A DNA stretch of 64,000 bases from Cherax quadricarinatus (lineage: Eukaryota > Arthropoda > Malacostraca > Decapoda > Parastacidae): positions 10,988,602-11,052,601 of the forward strand of contig NC_091382.1 of the NCBI RefSeq assembly GCF_038502225.1. The letters are read 5' to 3'. The notes below the pieces were generated by a model. That model did not search any database, was not told the origin of the DNA, and worked only from the letters and a program-made list of their open reading frames with translations. Both the position numbers and the translations under genes were made by a program. Positions 9,448-20,044 of this stretch are shown here, piece after piece (positions within the stretch are counted from its first letter, which is position 1; every line of letters begins with the position of its first letter).

Positions 9448-10978
9448 CAGTGGACCCTCAACCAGTGATATTAATCCATTCCTGAGAGCTCATCGTTAAT
9501 CGAAATAATCGTTAGTCAAGTTAATTTTCCCCATAAGAAATAATGGAAATCAAATTAATCCGTGCAAGACACCCCAAAGTATTGAAAAAAAAAATTTTTA
9601 CCACATGAAATATTAATTTTAATACACACAAACTGAAGAAGACATGCACAGTTACATGACACTTACCTTTATTGAAGATCTGGTGATGATTGATGGGATG
9701 GGAGGAGGGGAGACCGTTGATCTTGTTAGTGTTTAGAAGGGGTATCCCCTTCCATTAGCACTTGAGGTAGCAAGTCTTTTTCTGGGGTTACTTCCCTTGT
9801 TCTTTTAATGCCACTAGGACCAGCTTCAGAGTCACTGGACTTGTGTCGCACAACATATCTGTCCATAGAGGCCTGTACCTCTCGTTCCTTTATCCTAAAG
9901 TGTTTCACAACATTGTCAGTGTAATAGTCACCAGCACGGCTTACAATAGCTGTGTGAGGGTGATTTTCATCAAAAAAGGTTTGCACTTTAAGCCACATTG
10001 CACACATTTCCTTAATCTTTGAAGTAGGCAACTTGTTCAATTTCTCTATCCCCTCCTCCGAATCAGTTTCCTCAGGTGTGGCCTCTTACTGTTGAAGATG
10101 ATCTAGCAGCTCATCAGTGGTTTGTTCTTCATTGTCCTCCTCCACCAACTCTTCCACATCCTCCCCACTAACCTCACCAATATGAGCACTAGTTCCAGGC
10201 ATTTTTTCCTGTTCACCTGGGTGTTAGTCAACTGTTGTGGGTCGCATCCTGGGGGACAAGATTAAGGACCCCCAATGGAAATAAGTTACAGTCCTTGATG
10301 ATGCACTGACTTTCTTGGGTTATCCTGGGTGGCTAACCCTCCGGGGTTAATCGTTTCTCGGTAATTGTTTCACGTTAAGCCACACCAACAAACAACACTC
10401 TCTCCACATCTTCGAGTAATACAGCTGATGGTGGTGCAGCAACAACAATAACAACAGCTGACTGTGGTGCAGCAGCAGCAGCTGCACCTTTGGCAAGAAC
10501 AGCTTCCTCGATTGCCGTTTTCTTACCCACAATAATAGTGATGGTTGATTGGGGTTTATTATACAACCTGACCAGCTCAGAGACACGCACTCCACTTTCG
10601 TACTTAGCAATGATCTCTTTCTTCATCTCCATAGTAATTCTCACCCTTTTTGCTGTAGGGTTGGCACTAGAAGCTTTCTTGGGGCCCATGGTGACTTATT
10701 TTGCAGGTGCAATCACTACAAAGGCTGTGATAATATGAAATGTTCCAGTTGTTGTATGTTTGGAAGCGACTGCGGTGGCTGGCTGGCTGGCTGGCTTGTA
10801 AACACTGGCACCCAAGGGACAAGCGAGGCGCGCTCAGGCCAAAGTGGACGCGTATGGTACGGAACGAATAGCGCTGGTCGGGTTTTTAAGCACTAGTCGA
10901 GGCAAAATTTTTGCGCTAAAATGTATCGCTAGTCAGATTTATCGTTAATCGATGCCATCGCTGGTTAAGGGTCCACTG
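9448..10978 (-). mobile_element. Internally deleted Tigger (pogo) DNA transposon
   Basis: Imperfect terminal inverted repeats starting CAGTGGACCCT (9448; complement at 10978) are flanked by TA on both sides (9446-9447, 10979-10980). On the minus strand the transposase N-terminus (10689-10460; MGPKKASSANPTAKRVRI and the psq-type helix-turn-helix) and C-terminus (10040-9726; PTSKIKEMCAMWL to DTPSKH) remain. The CENP-B-like and DDE domains are deleted. Alanine-coding GCTGCA repeats (10430-10490) have expanded at the deletion edge, and a SINE fragment sits at 10208-10347. It is non-autonomous and could be moved only by an intact relative such as the one at 50267-52603. Confidence 0.88.
10208..10347 (+). 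mobile_element. 5'-truncated copy of the tRNA-derived SINE body
   Basis: CCTGTTCACCTGGGTGTTAG through TGGCTAACCCTCCGGGGTTA matches the body of the SINE at 6242-6550 but lacks the tRNA-like head and the ATCTT tail. It lies inside the Tigger derivative, so it inserted later. Confidence 0.82.
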
Positions 10979-11028
10979 TACATAAAAATTATATTCACTC
11001 GCAATGGAATACAGTGTCAAGATCTTAC

Positions 11029-11180
11029 CTGGATGATAGTGAAATATTGATAATATCTTGATCTCCCCAGGTATTAGCTGGCTTGTAGTAGTATGTGTTT
11101 GGAAACTGGAACCACGTATTCCTCCCAGCCAAATTTGTATAATCGGGTTAAATTCGTGAGTGTTACACCCGAATTTACAC
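11029..11180 (-). CDS. GXYLT: Exon (downstream) of a GT8 glucoside xylosyltransferase-like gene, frame-broken
   Basis: Minus strand. An acceptor TTGCAG precedes 11180 and a consensus donor GTAAGA follows 11029. From 11180 the frame reads (G)VNSGVTLTNLTRL ... FGWEEYVVPVS, matching the VNSGVMLMN motif of glucoside xylosyltransferases (GT8 family, type II Golgi/ER enzymes that add xylose to O-glucose on EGF repeats). Near the exon end another frame reads NTWGDQDIINI, matching the family motif TWGDQDLLNI. The two parts are offset by one base and a TAA lies at the break, and the stretch between them is shorter than usual. The upstream exon is at 12798-12965 and the splice phases join correctly (phase 1). 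It could be a gene with assembly errors or an unprocessed pseudogene. No further downstream exon is visible before transposon sequence starts. Confidence 0.65.
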
Positions 11181-11238
11181 CTGCAATTAATGCACTACTT
11201 AGTTTGTGTAAAAATAAAATCACGTACTATATCACTTT

Positions 11239-12297
11239 TTAACCCTTTTGGGGTTTCGGTTGTACTAGTACGGCTTACGTGCCAGGGTTTTTGACGTACT
11301 AGTACGCATAAATTCTAGCGCCCTCGAATCTAGCAAGAGAAAGCTGGTAGGCCTACATATGAAAAAATGGGTTGATGTGGTCAGTGTGTGCAGTATAAAA
11401 AAGAATCCTGCAGCACACAGTGCGTAATGAGAAAAAAAAACTTTGTGTTTTTAGTTTAAAACAGCGAGTTTGCACTATATTTTCGTATGGTATTTATTGT
11501 TGTATTCTAGTTTTCCTGGTCTTATTGTATAAAATGGAAGACGTATTACAGAAATTGAGATGATTTTGACTGGTTTTACAATGAAAAGTACCTTGAAATT
11601 GAGCTCAAAGTAGCAGAAATGTTCGATTTTTACCAAAGTTCAAAAGTAAACAAATCATGCTAAGCGTCCAATACTGGCGAGTCTAATATTCTTTCACAAG
11701 TGTGCCGATATTATTTATATCATTTCTACACTAATGCAGTAGTCTGCATAACAGTAAGTCTTTGATTTTTTATTCTCACAAAAATAATAAGTGGAAAGCA
11801 AAAGAAATGTAAGAGGAGCCTGGGAACATGCCTAATGAACAGAGGACATGTTATTTTAGTGCCAGGAATGTCTTTCTTGTTTATTCTGGATCCTATTTGG
11901 AAATTGGCATCTTCTGAAATTTGTGTGAAATTGGCAAAATTCTGACCACTTTATTGGATAGTTGAAATCGGTAAATGGGTGGTTTCTTGTACTCATTCGA
12001 TAGGAAAAATGGAGTTCTAGTGAAATAGTTATGATTTTTGTCAACTAGTACATTGGAATTGGCCGAAAATAGGGCTCAAAGTGGGCAAAATCGCTGATGC
12101 GTAAACATGGTCGAGACCGCTAATTTTGCGAGAGCATAATTCCCTGAGTTTTCCATCAAATTTCATACTTTTGGTGTCATTATGATCGGGAAGAGATTCT
12201 CTTATCTTTTTATAAGAATTTTTTTTTTTTTTTTTTGAAATTTTGGCGACCCTGAGAACAAGTCTCTGAGAGGGCCTGGCAACCCCCAAAGGGTTAA
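11239..12297. mobile_element. piggyBac-type MITE, TTAA-flanked
   Basis: TTAA lies at both edges (11239-11242 and 12294-12297). The ends are inverted: CCCTTTTGGGGTT on the left and the complement CCCTTTGGGGGTT on the right. The left subterminal region has two palindromic GTACTAGTAC motifs (about 11263 and 11294), as in known arthropod piggyBac MITEs with a tandem palindromic subterminal block. The ~1,050-bp interior has no transposase; a T run lies at 12221-12236. It sits in the intron between the two xylosyltransferase exons. Confidence 0.8.
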
Positions 12298-12600
12298 TTG
12301 CTGTATTTCTGGGTTTATAACTATGAAAAATAGAATATAACAAACCTATAACTATTTTCATGAATGGAATAACCAAGTTGTTAACCCTTGACTAACAAAC
12401 ACACATGTACCATCTTGGAAAATTATAAAAATCATTATTATTTAAATCATTATTATTTTTTACTATTATTATTAATACTGTACTATAATTATTACATAAT
12501 ATTTTCAACATGTATATATAAAACCTTTTTCCTACATAAAACAGCCCTTTATTCTACCTTATTTATTTACTCAATAACTAACTACTATTAACTTCTATTT
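12298..12600. other. AT-rich intron/intergenic DNA, nothing recognised
   Basis: Low-complexity ATTATT-rich sequence (12430-12500). No gene, splice signal or family recognised. Confidence 0.5.
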
Positions 12601-12609
12601 TTTTATATT

Positions 12610-12720
12610 AACATAGTGGCTGTTTCCACAGGCTTTTGCCGTCGTTCACGCCATCCCTGTCTTGCCAGAGGTATGCCTACACTACACTTAAAAAACAGAA
12701 ACATATCGACACCCCCTCCT
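12610..12720 (-). mobile_element. RTE-like LINE 3' UTR remnant
   Basis: GGCTGTTTCCACAGGCTTTTGC, CTGTCTTGCCAGAGGTATGCC and TTAAAAAACAGAAACATATCGACACC are diverged versions of the 3' UTR seen at 17530-17660 in the same orientation. Short and non-coding. Confidence 0.65.
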
Positions 12721-12797
12721 ATATTAACTTTTAATATACCTTCCTAATACAATTATTTCATACACACACTAACGAGTGTCCAACACGACATCGTTAC

Positions 12798-12965
12798 CTA
12801 GTCTGCCATAATACGGATGTTAGCGAAGCGATTGTACCAGCCCGTGGCCAAGTCCTTGTGTTTGGCTGCCGTAGCATACAAGTGTCTCCAGAGTTCCTCC
12901 AGTAGAGCCAGGAACACAACATCGGCGTCTACATGCACCAGAGCATCCACGTCTTTTAGAAGAGA
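12798..12965 (-). CDS. GXYLT: Exon (upstream) of a GT8 glucoside xylosyltransferase-like gene, frame-broken
   Basis: Minus strand, between acceptor GTTTTACAG (just above 12965) and donor GTAACG (12797 downward). The 56 codons read SLLKDVDALVHVDADVVFLA ... EELWRHL ... GWYNRFANI. This matches the glucoside xylosyltransferase block LLKDVDSLLYVDTDVLFL ... GWYNRFA, including the metal-binding D-x-D (DAD) of GT8 enzymes. After GWYNRFA one base appears to be missing: the current frame ends in MAD-stop. The next frame over gives YGRL ending with one base that completes the G codon of the next exon (YGRL|GVNSGV, as in family members YGKTGVNSGV). The homology is strong; whether the frame break is real or an assembly error is open. 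Confidence 0.75.
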   Translation of the reverse strand, partial: SLLKDVDALVHVDADVVFLALLEELWRHLYATAAKHKDLATGWYNRFANIRIMAD

Positions 12966-13014
12966 CTGTAAAACAATGAGCTGCATCATTCACAAAGCAC
13001 TAGAAAAAAAAAAA

Positions 13015-13409
13015 CAGAGGTTCCCAACCTTTCTTGTGTCATGCCCCACCTTGACACTTGACAAAATTTGACATCCCACTGATATATAAACAAATTTAGG
13101 TGCTTAAAACATGTAATAGTGAGTAAAAATACACTACAACTAACTTCAATTTATTTTATTGCAACATTGGCTTGAGTCCTGGAAATGGGAAGTACAATGG
13201 CTGCACTTTAAAAAAGGGGTTTGGGAGGACGTGTTGTGTTCTGAGCACCTCTGCAAAAACAGTGATTATGTGTGAGTGATGTCAAACTGTTGAATGATAA
13301 AGTATTTTCTTTCTTTTTTTTGGTCACCCTGCCTCGGTGACCCAAAAAATTCAAACTGCCCCTAAAGCTGTCCACCTGTGGGGCATATGCCCCACACTGG
13401 GAATCTCTA
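13015..13409. mobile_element. hAT-like MITE with a nested RTE tail
   Basis: The left end CAGAGGTTCCCAACC and the right end (complement TAGAGATTCCCAGTG) are imperfect inverted repeats, followed inward by CATGCCCCACC on one side and GGCATATGCCCCACAGG on the other. This end type resembles hAT/Charlie-like MITEs. I could not find a clean 8-bp duplication; the left flank is an A run. No transposase. A plus-strand RTE tail lies inside. Confidence 0.6.
13171..13360 (+). mobile_element. 5'-truncated RTE LINE 3' UTR nested in the hAT-like MITE
   Basis: GGCTTGAGTCCTGGAAATGGG to TTGGTCACCCTGCCTCGGTGA is the LINE 3' UTR in plus orientation, diverged from the copies at 13690-13870 and 15191-15379 (which are on the minus strand). 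Confidence 0.75.
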
Positions 13410-13640
13410 CACTAAATAAATCTGCTTTTTCAGTACCTATAATAAACAAACTTGTCTTATAAACCTTTTATATAAAATGAAATCAATTTTTTGCACATGA
13501 GACTGAAAAAGTACATCCAAAACTGCATGTTGCATCAAAATGCTCTCATAGTACATGCCATTCAAGTGAAAGTACATTTTAAATTACATTTACTAATATA
13601 TATATAGACAAGCTTTAATATATTTTTTTATACCAGTCAT
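13410..13640. other. AT-rich DNA, nothing recognised
   Basis: No ORF, repeat family or splice-like exon recognised. Confidence 0.4.
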
Positions 13641-14050
13641 CTCCCACCATGGTAAGGGAACCTAAAAGAAAAACAAGAACATTTTTTTTATTATCACACT
13701 GGCCGATTCCTACCAAGGCAGGGTGGCCCGAAAAAGAAAAACTTTCACCATCATTCACTCCATCACTATCTTGCCAGAAGGGTGCTTTACACTACAGTTT
13801 TTAAACTGCAACATTAACACCCCTCCTTCAGAGTGCAGGCACTGTACTTCCCATCTCCAGGACTCAAGTCCGGCCTGCCGGTTTCCCTGAACCCCTTCAT
13901 AAATGTTACTTTGCTCACACTCCAACAGCACGTCAAGTATTAAAAACCATTTGTCTCCATTCACTCCTATCAAACACGCTCACGCATGCCTGCTGGAAGT
14001 CCAAGCCCCTCGCACACAAAACCTCCTTTACCCCCTCTCTCCAACCTTTC

Positions 14051-15725
14051 CTAGGCTGACCCGTACCCTGCCTTCCTTCCTTCCACTATAGACTGATACA
14101 CTCTTGAAGTCATTTTGTTTCGCTCCATTCTCTCTACATGTCCGAACCACCTCAACAACCCTTCCTCAGCCCTCTGGACAACAGTTTTGGTAATCCCGCA
14201 CCTCCTCCTAACTTCCAAACTACGAATTCTCTGCATTATATTCACACCACACATTGCCCTCAGACATGACATCTCCACTGCCTCCAACCTTCTCCTTGCT
14301 GCAACATTCATCACTCATGCTTCACACCATATAAGAGCGTTGGTAAAACTATACTCTCATACATTCCCCTCTTTGCCTCCAAGTACAAAGTTCTTTGTCT
14401 CCACAGACTCCTAAGTGCACCACTCACCCTTTTCCCCTCATCAATTCTATGATTCACCTCATCTTTCATAGACCCATCCGCTGACACGTCCACTCCCAAA
14501 TATCTGAATACATTCACCTCCTCCATACTCTCTCCCTCCAATCTGATATCCAATCTTTCATCACCTAATCTTTTTGTTATCCTCATAACCTTACTCTTTC
14601 CTGTATTCACTTTTAATTTTCTTCTTTTGCACACCCTACTAAATTCATCCACCAATCTCTGCAACTTCTCCCAAGAGCATAGTGTCATCAGCAAAGAGCA
14701 ACTGTGACAACTCCCACTTTATGAGTGATTCTTTATCTTTTAACTCCACGCCTCTTGCCAAGACCCTCGCATTTACTTCTCTTACAACCCCATCTATAAA
14801 TATATTAAACAACCACGGTGACATCACACATCCTTGTCTAAGGCCTACTTTTACTGGGAAATAATTTCCCTCTTTCCTACATACTCTAACTTGAGCCTCA
14901 CTATCCTCATAAAAACTCTTCACTGCTTTCAGTAACCTACCACCTACACCTGCAACATCTGCCACATTGCCCCCCTATCCTACACCTTTTGCAAATCCAT
15001 AAATGCCACAAAGACCTCTTTAGCCTTATCTAAATACTGTTCACTTATATGTTTCACTGTAAACACCTGGTCCACACTCCCCCCTACCTTTCTAAAGCCT
15101 CCTTGTTCATCTGCTATCCTATTCTCCATCTTACTCTTAATTCTTTCAATAATAACTCTACCATACACTTTACCAGGTATACTCAACAGACTTTTTTTTT
15201 TTATTATTATCACACTGGCCGATTCCCACCAAGGCAGGGTGGCCCGAAAAAGAACAACTTTCACCATCATTCACTCCATCACTGTCTTGCCAGAAGGGTG
15301 CTTTACACTACAGTTTTTAAACTGCAACATTAACACCCCTCCTTCAGAGTGCAGGCACTGTACTTCCCATCTCCAGGACTCAGCAGCAGACTTATCCCCA
15401 TATAATTTTTGCACTCTCTTTTGTCCCCTTTGCCTTTATACAAAGGAACTATGCATGCTCTCTGCCAATCCCTAGGTACCTTACCCTCTTCCATACATTT
15501 ATTAAATAATTGCACCAACCACTCCAAAACTATATCCCCACCTGCTTTTAACATTTCTATCTTTATCCCATCAATCCCGGCTGCCTTACCCCCTTTCATT
15601 TTACCTACTGCCTCACAAACTTCCACCACACTCACAACTGGCTCTTCCTCACTCCTACAAGATGTTATTCCTCCTTGCCCTATACCCGAACTCACAGCTT
15701 CCCTATCTTCATCAACATTTAACAA
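14051..15725 (-). pseudogene. RTE-like LINE copy 2: reverse transcriptase
   Basis: Frames on the minus strand carry KMKGGKAAGIDGIKIEMLK, DWQRACIVPLYKGKGDKR (15725-15430), DEQGGFRKVGGSVDQ and VAFMDLQKV (15270-14980), VGLRQGCVMSPWLFNIFIDGV and LLFADDTMLLGE (14965-14645), FRYLGVDVSADGSMKDEV (14694-14311) and CLRAMCGVNIMQRIRSLEVR ... WFGHVERMERNKM (14314-14051). The order RT palm, thumb, C-terminal HVERM block is complete. It is interrupted by a 3' UTR insertion (15184-15385) and several frameshifts. Confidence 0.88.
15184..15391 (-). mobile_element. 5'-truncated RTE LINE tail nested in the RT of copy 2
   Basis: About 190 bp of LINE 3' UTR (CTGAGTCCTGGAGATGGGAA to CGGCCAGTGTGATAATAATA in sense) followed by an A run. 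The flanks repeat the target: minus-strand AAGTCTGCTG before and AAGTCTGTTG after, a ~10-bp duplication with one later change. Without it the host frame continues from GIS-L-L to LLSIPGKVYG as in copy 1. It has over 95 percent identity by eye to the tail of the host LINE itself (13690-13870), so it is a recent dead-on-arrival insertion of the same family into itself. Confidence 0.88.
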
Positions 15726-16005
15726 TTCCTCAAAATATTCCCAATACCTCTAACTCTCCATTTAATAACTCTCCTCTCCTATTTTTAACTGATAAATCCA
15801 TTTGTTCTCTAGGCTTCCTTAACTTGTTAATCTCACTCCAAAACTTTTTCTTATTTTCAACAAAATTTGTTGATAACATCTCACCCACTCTCTCATTTGC
15901 TCTCTTTTTCTCCATATACTCTTCCCTCCTTGCATCACTTGTACTTTGTAAAAACTTCTCATATGCTAACTTTTTCTCCCATACTACTCTCTTTACATCA
16001 TCATT

Positions 16006-16979
16006 TCACCAATCGCTCCTCTTCCCTCCTGCACCCACTTTCCTGTAACCACAAAGTTGTGCTGAACACTCTAACACTACATTTTTAAACCTACCCCATA
16101 CCTCTTCGACCCCATTGCCTATGCTCTCATTAGCCCATCTATCCTCCAATAGCTGTTTATATCTTACCCTAACTGCCTCCTCTTTTAGTTTATAAACCTT
16201 CACCTCTCTCTTCCCTGATGCTTCTATTCTCCTTGTATCCCATCTACCTTTTACTCTCATTGTAGCTACAACTAGAAAGTGATCTGATATATCTGTGGCC
16301 CCTCTATAAGCATATACATCCTGAAGTCTACTCAACAGTCTTTTATCTACCAATACATAATCCAACAAACTACGTACTGTCATTTCGCCCTACATCATAT
16401 CTTGTATACTTATTTATCCTCTTTTTCTTAAAATATGTATTACCTATAACTAAACCCCTTTCTATACAAAGTTCAATCAAAGGGCTCCCATTATCATTTA
16501 CACCTGGCACCCCAAACTTACCTACCATACCCTCTCTAAAAGTTTCTCCTACTTTAGCATTCAGGTCCCCTACCACAATTACTCTCTCACTTGGTTCAAA
16601 GGCTCCTATACATTCACTTAACATCTCCCAAAATCTCTCTCTCTCTCTCCTCTACATTTCTCTCTTCTCCAGGTGCATACACGTTTATTATGACCCACTT
16701 TTCGCATCCAACCTTTACTTTAATCCACATAATTCTTGAATTTACACATTCATATTCTCTTTTCTCCTTCCATAACTGATCCTTCAACATTACTGCTACC
16801 CCTTCCTTTGCTCTAACTCTCTCAGATACTCCAGATTTAATCCCATTTATTTCCCCCCACCGAAACTCCCCTACCCCCTTCAGCTTTGTTTCGCTTAGGG
16901 CCAGGACATCCAACTTCTTTTCATTCATAACATCAGCAATCATCTGTTTGTCATCCGCACTACATCCATGCACATTCAA
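16006..16979 (-). pseudogene. RTE-like LINE copy 2: AP endonuclease domain
   Basis: Three overlapping frames on the minus strand (16979-16614, 16624-16370, 16383-16006) together span an exonuclease/endonuclease/phosphatase-type domain: LGCLNVHGCSADDK at the start, ALSETKLKGVGEFRW, VIINVYAPGEER, VIVVGDLNAKVGE, NTYFKKKRINKYTRYD, LLDYVLVDKRL and ATDISDHFLVVATM with the catalytic D-H pair. Such endonucleases nick the target to prime reverse transcription. Two frame changes break it. The frame probably starts upstream of 16979, since the homologous text runs on (KLGCLNVHGC). Confidence 0.85.
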
Positions 16980-17417
16980 GCATCCCAGTTTTATAAAGTT
17001 TTTCTTCTTCTCTTTTTTAGTAAATGTCTACAGGAGAAGGGGTTATTAGCCCATTGCTCCCGGCATTTTAGTCGCCTCATATGACACGCATGGCTTACGG
17101 AGGAAAGATTCTCTTCCACTTCCCCATGGACAATAGAAGAAATAAAGAAGAACAAGAGCTATTTCGAAAAACGAGAAAAACCTAGATGTATGTATATATA
17201 TATATGCATGTGCGTGTCTGTGAAGTGTGACCAAAGTGTAAGTAGGAGTAGCAAGATATCCCTGTTATCTAGCGTGTTTGTGAGACAGAAAAAGACACCA
17301 GCAATCCTACCATCATGCAAAACAGCTACAGGTTTCTGTTTCACAGTCATCTGGCAGGACGGTAATACTTCCCTGGGTGGTTGCTGTCTACCAACCTACT
17401 ACCTATTTACAAATATA

Positions 17418-17512
17418 TACAGAAGAAATGGTTACTAGCCCCTTCCTTGCTCCTGGCATTGTAGTCGCCTGTTACTACACACGTGACTTATGGAGGAAGG
17501 ATTCTATAATAA
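17418..17512 (-). mobile_element. Fragment of the RTE leader
   Basis: GGTTACTAGCCCCTTCC ... CTCCTGGCATTGTAGTCGCC ... TTATGGAGGAAGGATTC repeats the inner part of the leader (compare 17041-17115), immediately beside the 5' end of copy 2 and the 3' end of copy 3. Confidence 0.75.
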
Positions 17513-17514
17513 GT

Positions 17515-18775
17515 TTTGTTTTGTATTAACACTTGGGTCGTTTCCCACAAGGCTGGGCGACCCGTCAACGAAGAAACACACTCGTCGTCTTTCACTCCAT
17601 CGCTGTCTGTCTTGCCAGAGGCATGCCTTCCCTACAGTTAAAAAACTGCAACATATCAACACTCCTCCTTCAGAGTGCAGACAATGCATTTCCCACCTCA
17701 AGGACTCAAGTCCAGCTAACCGGTTTTACTGAATCCCTTTAGAAATGATACTTTCCTCACATTCCAATGACAAGTCAAATCATAAAAACCATTCATCTCC
17801 AATTGCTCCTATCTAGCACGCTCGCATGTGCTTGGTGCAAGTCCAAGCCCCTCGCACACAAAAACCTCCTAACCTCCTCCCTCCAACCTTTCCTAGGCCA
17901 ACCCCTACCCCCACCTTTCTTCCACTGCAGATTTATATGCCCTCAAAGTCATTCCATTTTCTTCCAGTCTCTCTAAATGTCTAAGGCACCTCAGCAACCC
18001 CTTCTCTGACCACTGAATAAAACTTTTAGTAACCCCGCACCTCCTTTTAATCCCCAAACTACAGATTCTCTGCATTATATTCACCACACATTGCCCTCAG
18101 ACATGACATCTCCACCCTTCTCCTTGTTGCAGCATTCATGACCCATGCTTCACACCCATATATGAGTGTGGGTATAACAATACCTTCATACATTTCCCTC
18201 TTTGCTTCCACATACAAAGTTCTTTGTCTCCACACACTCCTCGCCCTTTTCCCATCCTCAGTTGTACGATTCACGTCGTCTTCCGCTAACGAGTCCACTC
18301 CCAAATATCTGAAGACATTCGCCTCCTCATCCAAACTCTTTCCCTCCAATCTAATATCCACTTATTCATTGCCTAAATTTTTGTTATCCTTATCGCCTTG
18401 CTCTTTCCTACATTTCTCAGTAGTACCAGTAACCAGTTACTAGTATCAGTAGTGACTCACTACCAACCATCTGTGTCAATCATTTGTTATTATTCACTGT
18501 TGCATCTGACCTTGGCATGTTTTTGAATGCCACTCACTCCTAGACTTCATTCGTGAGGCAGTCTAAAGATAGGGAGCAGAGATGGGCGAGCGGCGTTCAA
18601 AAACACGCAGCAAAGGTCAGCCGCAACAGTGAATAACGAGGGATTCACACAGACGGTTGGTAGTGAGTCACTACTGACACCGGTAACTGGTATGGTACTA
18701 CTAAAACGTTCACTTTTAATTTCCCTCTTTTACACGACCTACCAAACTCGTTTGCCAACCTCTGCAGCTACATTT
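17515..18775 (-). pseudogene. RTE-like LINE copy 3, 5'-truncated, split by a MITE
   Basis: Minus strand. The 3' UTR is at 17520-17900 and the C-terminal RT at 17905-18417 (RSVWRQRTLYVEAKREMYEGIVIPTLIYGCEAWVMNAATRRRVEMSCLRAMCG; FRYLGVDSLAED). The frame text resumes at 18706-18775 (complement of CACTTTTAATTTCCCTCTTTTACACGACC, which in copy 2 is contiguous at 14606-14634). The 287-bp foldback MITE between them is therefore a later insertion. Truncated before the catalytic ADD box; inactive. Confidence 0.85.
18418..18705. mobile_element. Foldback MITE with long inverted arms
   Basis: The outer ends AGTAGTACC and GGTACTACT are inverted. The similarity continues inward for over 100 bp: CAGTAGTGACTCACTACCAACC on the left matches the complement of GGTTGGTAGTGAGTCACTACTG on the right, then TTATTCACTGTTGC on the left matches the complement of GCAACAGTGAATAA. 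The whole ~287-bp unit can fold into one hairpin. The empty site is seen in LINE copy 2 (14595-14610). A target duplication is not clear, so the superfamily is uncertain (hAT-like is possible). Confidence 0.82.
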
Positions 18776-19640
18776 TTAATTAAAAACTTGTTGTCACTGG
18801 GAGTTGGCTACATGTATTATTCCCATGGAGAATTGCTAAGCCTGCAGAGGTTATTCAGTAACCGACAAACAACATGTAATCTGACTTTATATAAAATAGT
18901 GGAGGGCTGTTTTAATTCCTTAAATCAAAAGCCCTTGAAGATATCCACTTAGAGGGTAGTTGACAATGCAAAGAAACACACACAAAAATAAAGATAAGAA
19001 ATGCTCTATATTTTTAGTGTGTTACTGAGGTCCTCTTGAGCAGACTCGTGAAAAAGACCTCTGCAGTGAGGCAAAATATATGTATGCTATTCGTAAGACA
19101 AAGGAAATCCTACAAGAGAAAAACAGTAAGAATGGTAGTCAGTATATGTACACCTCCAGATAAAGTATTTATTATGCTATGTTGTACTATTCTTATATTC
19201 TGTCTTATTTATTCCATGCAGGCTATTACATTCATTGCGAAGTACATACTTAACCTGCATGGGTCATATGGACCTTAGAGAATGGAAGGTAATCAGGTCT
19301 GATGCCAAGGGGGAACAAATCTTTTAATGGTTCTGTTTATTACCTTCCCCATGGCCAGTCTCAGACCAGGCTTCCTAGGTTGAAAATGATGTGTATAGTG
19401 AATGTAAGCAGAGGTTTGCAACACACACCTGTCATTTTACCTGTTCATGAGACAAAGTACAGAACATCAATCCAACCTCAGTTGTAATGCCTTAATTTGT
19501 TTTTTGTATACCTTTTTTTGTCCATGAATATAAGCAAATAATAATTGATGCTCCTGTAGTTTTAAGTCAGGCTTAAGCTTGCCCAAAATACTACTCTGTA
19601 TAACCATGGGCTTGATCCGTGCAGAATCAATTTAAAATTA
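18776..19640. other. No recognisable gene
   Basis: Unique-looking AT-rich sequence. GGAAGGTAAT (19283) and ATTACCTTCC (19341) are inverted relative to each other, 48 bp apart. A GTATAACCATGGGCTT motif at 19597 recurs at 19895 (GCATAACCATGGCCTT), flanking the leader fragment at 19640-19805, which may mark an older repeat that was interrupted. Confidence 0.35.
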
Positions 19641-19805
19641 CTAGTCAATGCGACAGGTTCGAATCAACGAACTTGGACGAGAGACAAGAGAGCGAATGCA
19701 CCGGGCCGTGTGGCCGGTACAAACTGAACGAGATTCTATTTCGCAGTCATCTGACAGGATGGTAGTTCCTCCCTCGATGGCTGCTACCAATCTATAACCT
19801 GTGAG
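19640..19805 (-). mobile_element. Decayed RTE leader fragment
   Basis: GCAGTCATCTGACAGGATGGTAGTTCCTCCC ... CTACCAATCTATAACC (19742-19800) matches the leader start at 17342-17405 with many changes; the terminal 7-bp helix is not preserved. Confidence 0.55.
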
Positions 19806-20044
19806 CATTGGTTCTTTGGATTAATCTCCATCCTTTCACAAGCAGCAAAAGACCACCTGTGAAATGTCTAAACATGGCTTCACTTGTACTCTGCATAACC
19901 ATGGCCTTAAACACAGACTCCAGTGTCACCTATTTCTGTATCAACACTGCATCATGTTGAAATAAACTTGGACATATAAATTTATATCTACCAACATAAA
20001 ATAATAACGTACGTTCAAGAAGAGTACGTACGTACGTACTTTTC

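Larger units (their letters stand above)
13684..17405 (-). mobile_element. RTE-like LINE copy 2, near full length
   Basis: Reading down the minus strand: leader (17405-17046, beginning GGTAGTAGGTTGG), endonuclease (16979-16006), linker, reverse transcriptase (15725-14051, split by a nested tail insertion at 15184-15385), and a ~370-bp 3' UTR ending GGCCAGTGTGATAATAAAAA at about 13684. At ~3.7 kb including the nested insert it has all parts expected of a one-ORF RTE element. Another tail-like remnant (ATCTCCCACCATGG, 13639-13650) lies just beyond its end. It has several frame changes and is inactive, but it serves as the best in-window reference for the other copies. Confidence 0.88.
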
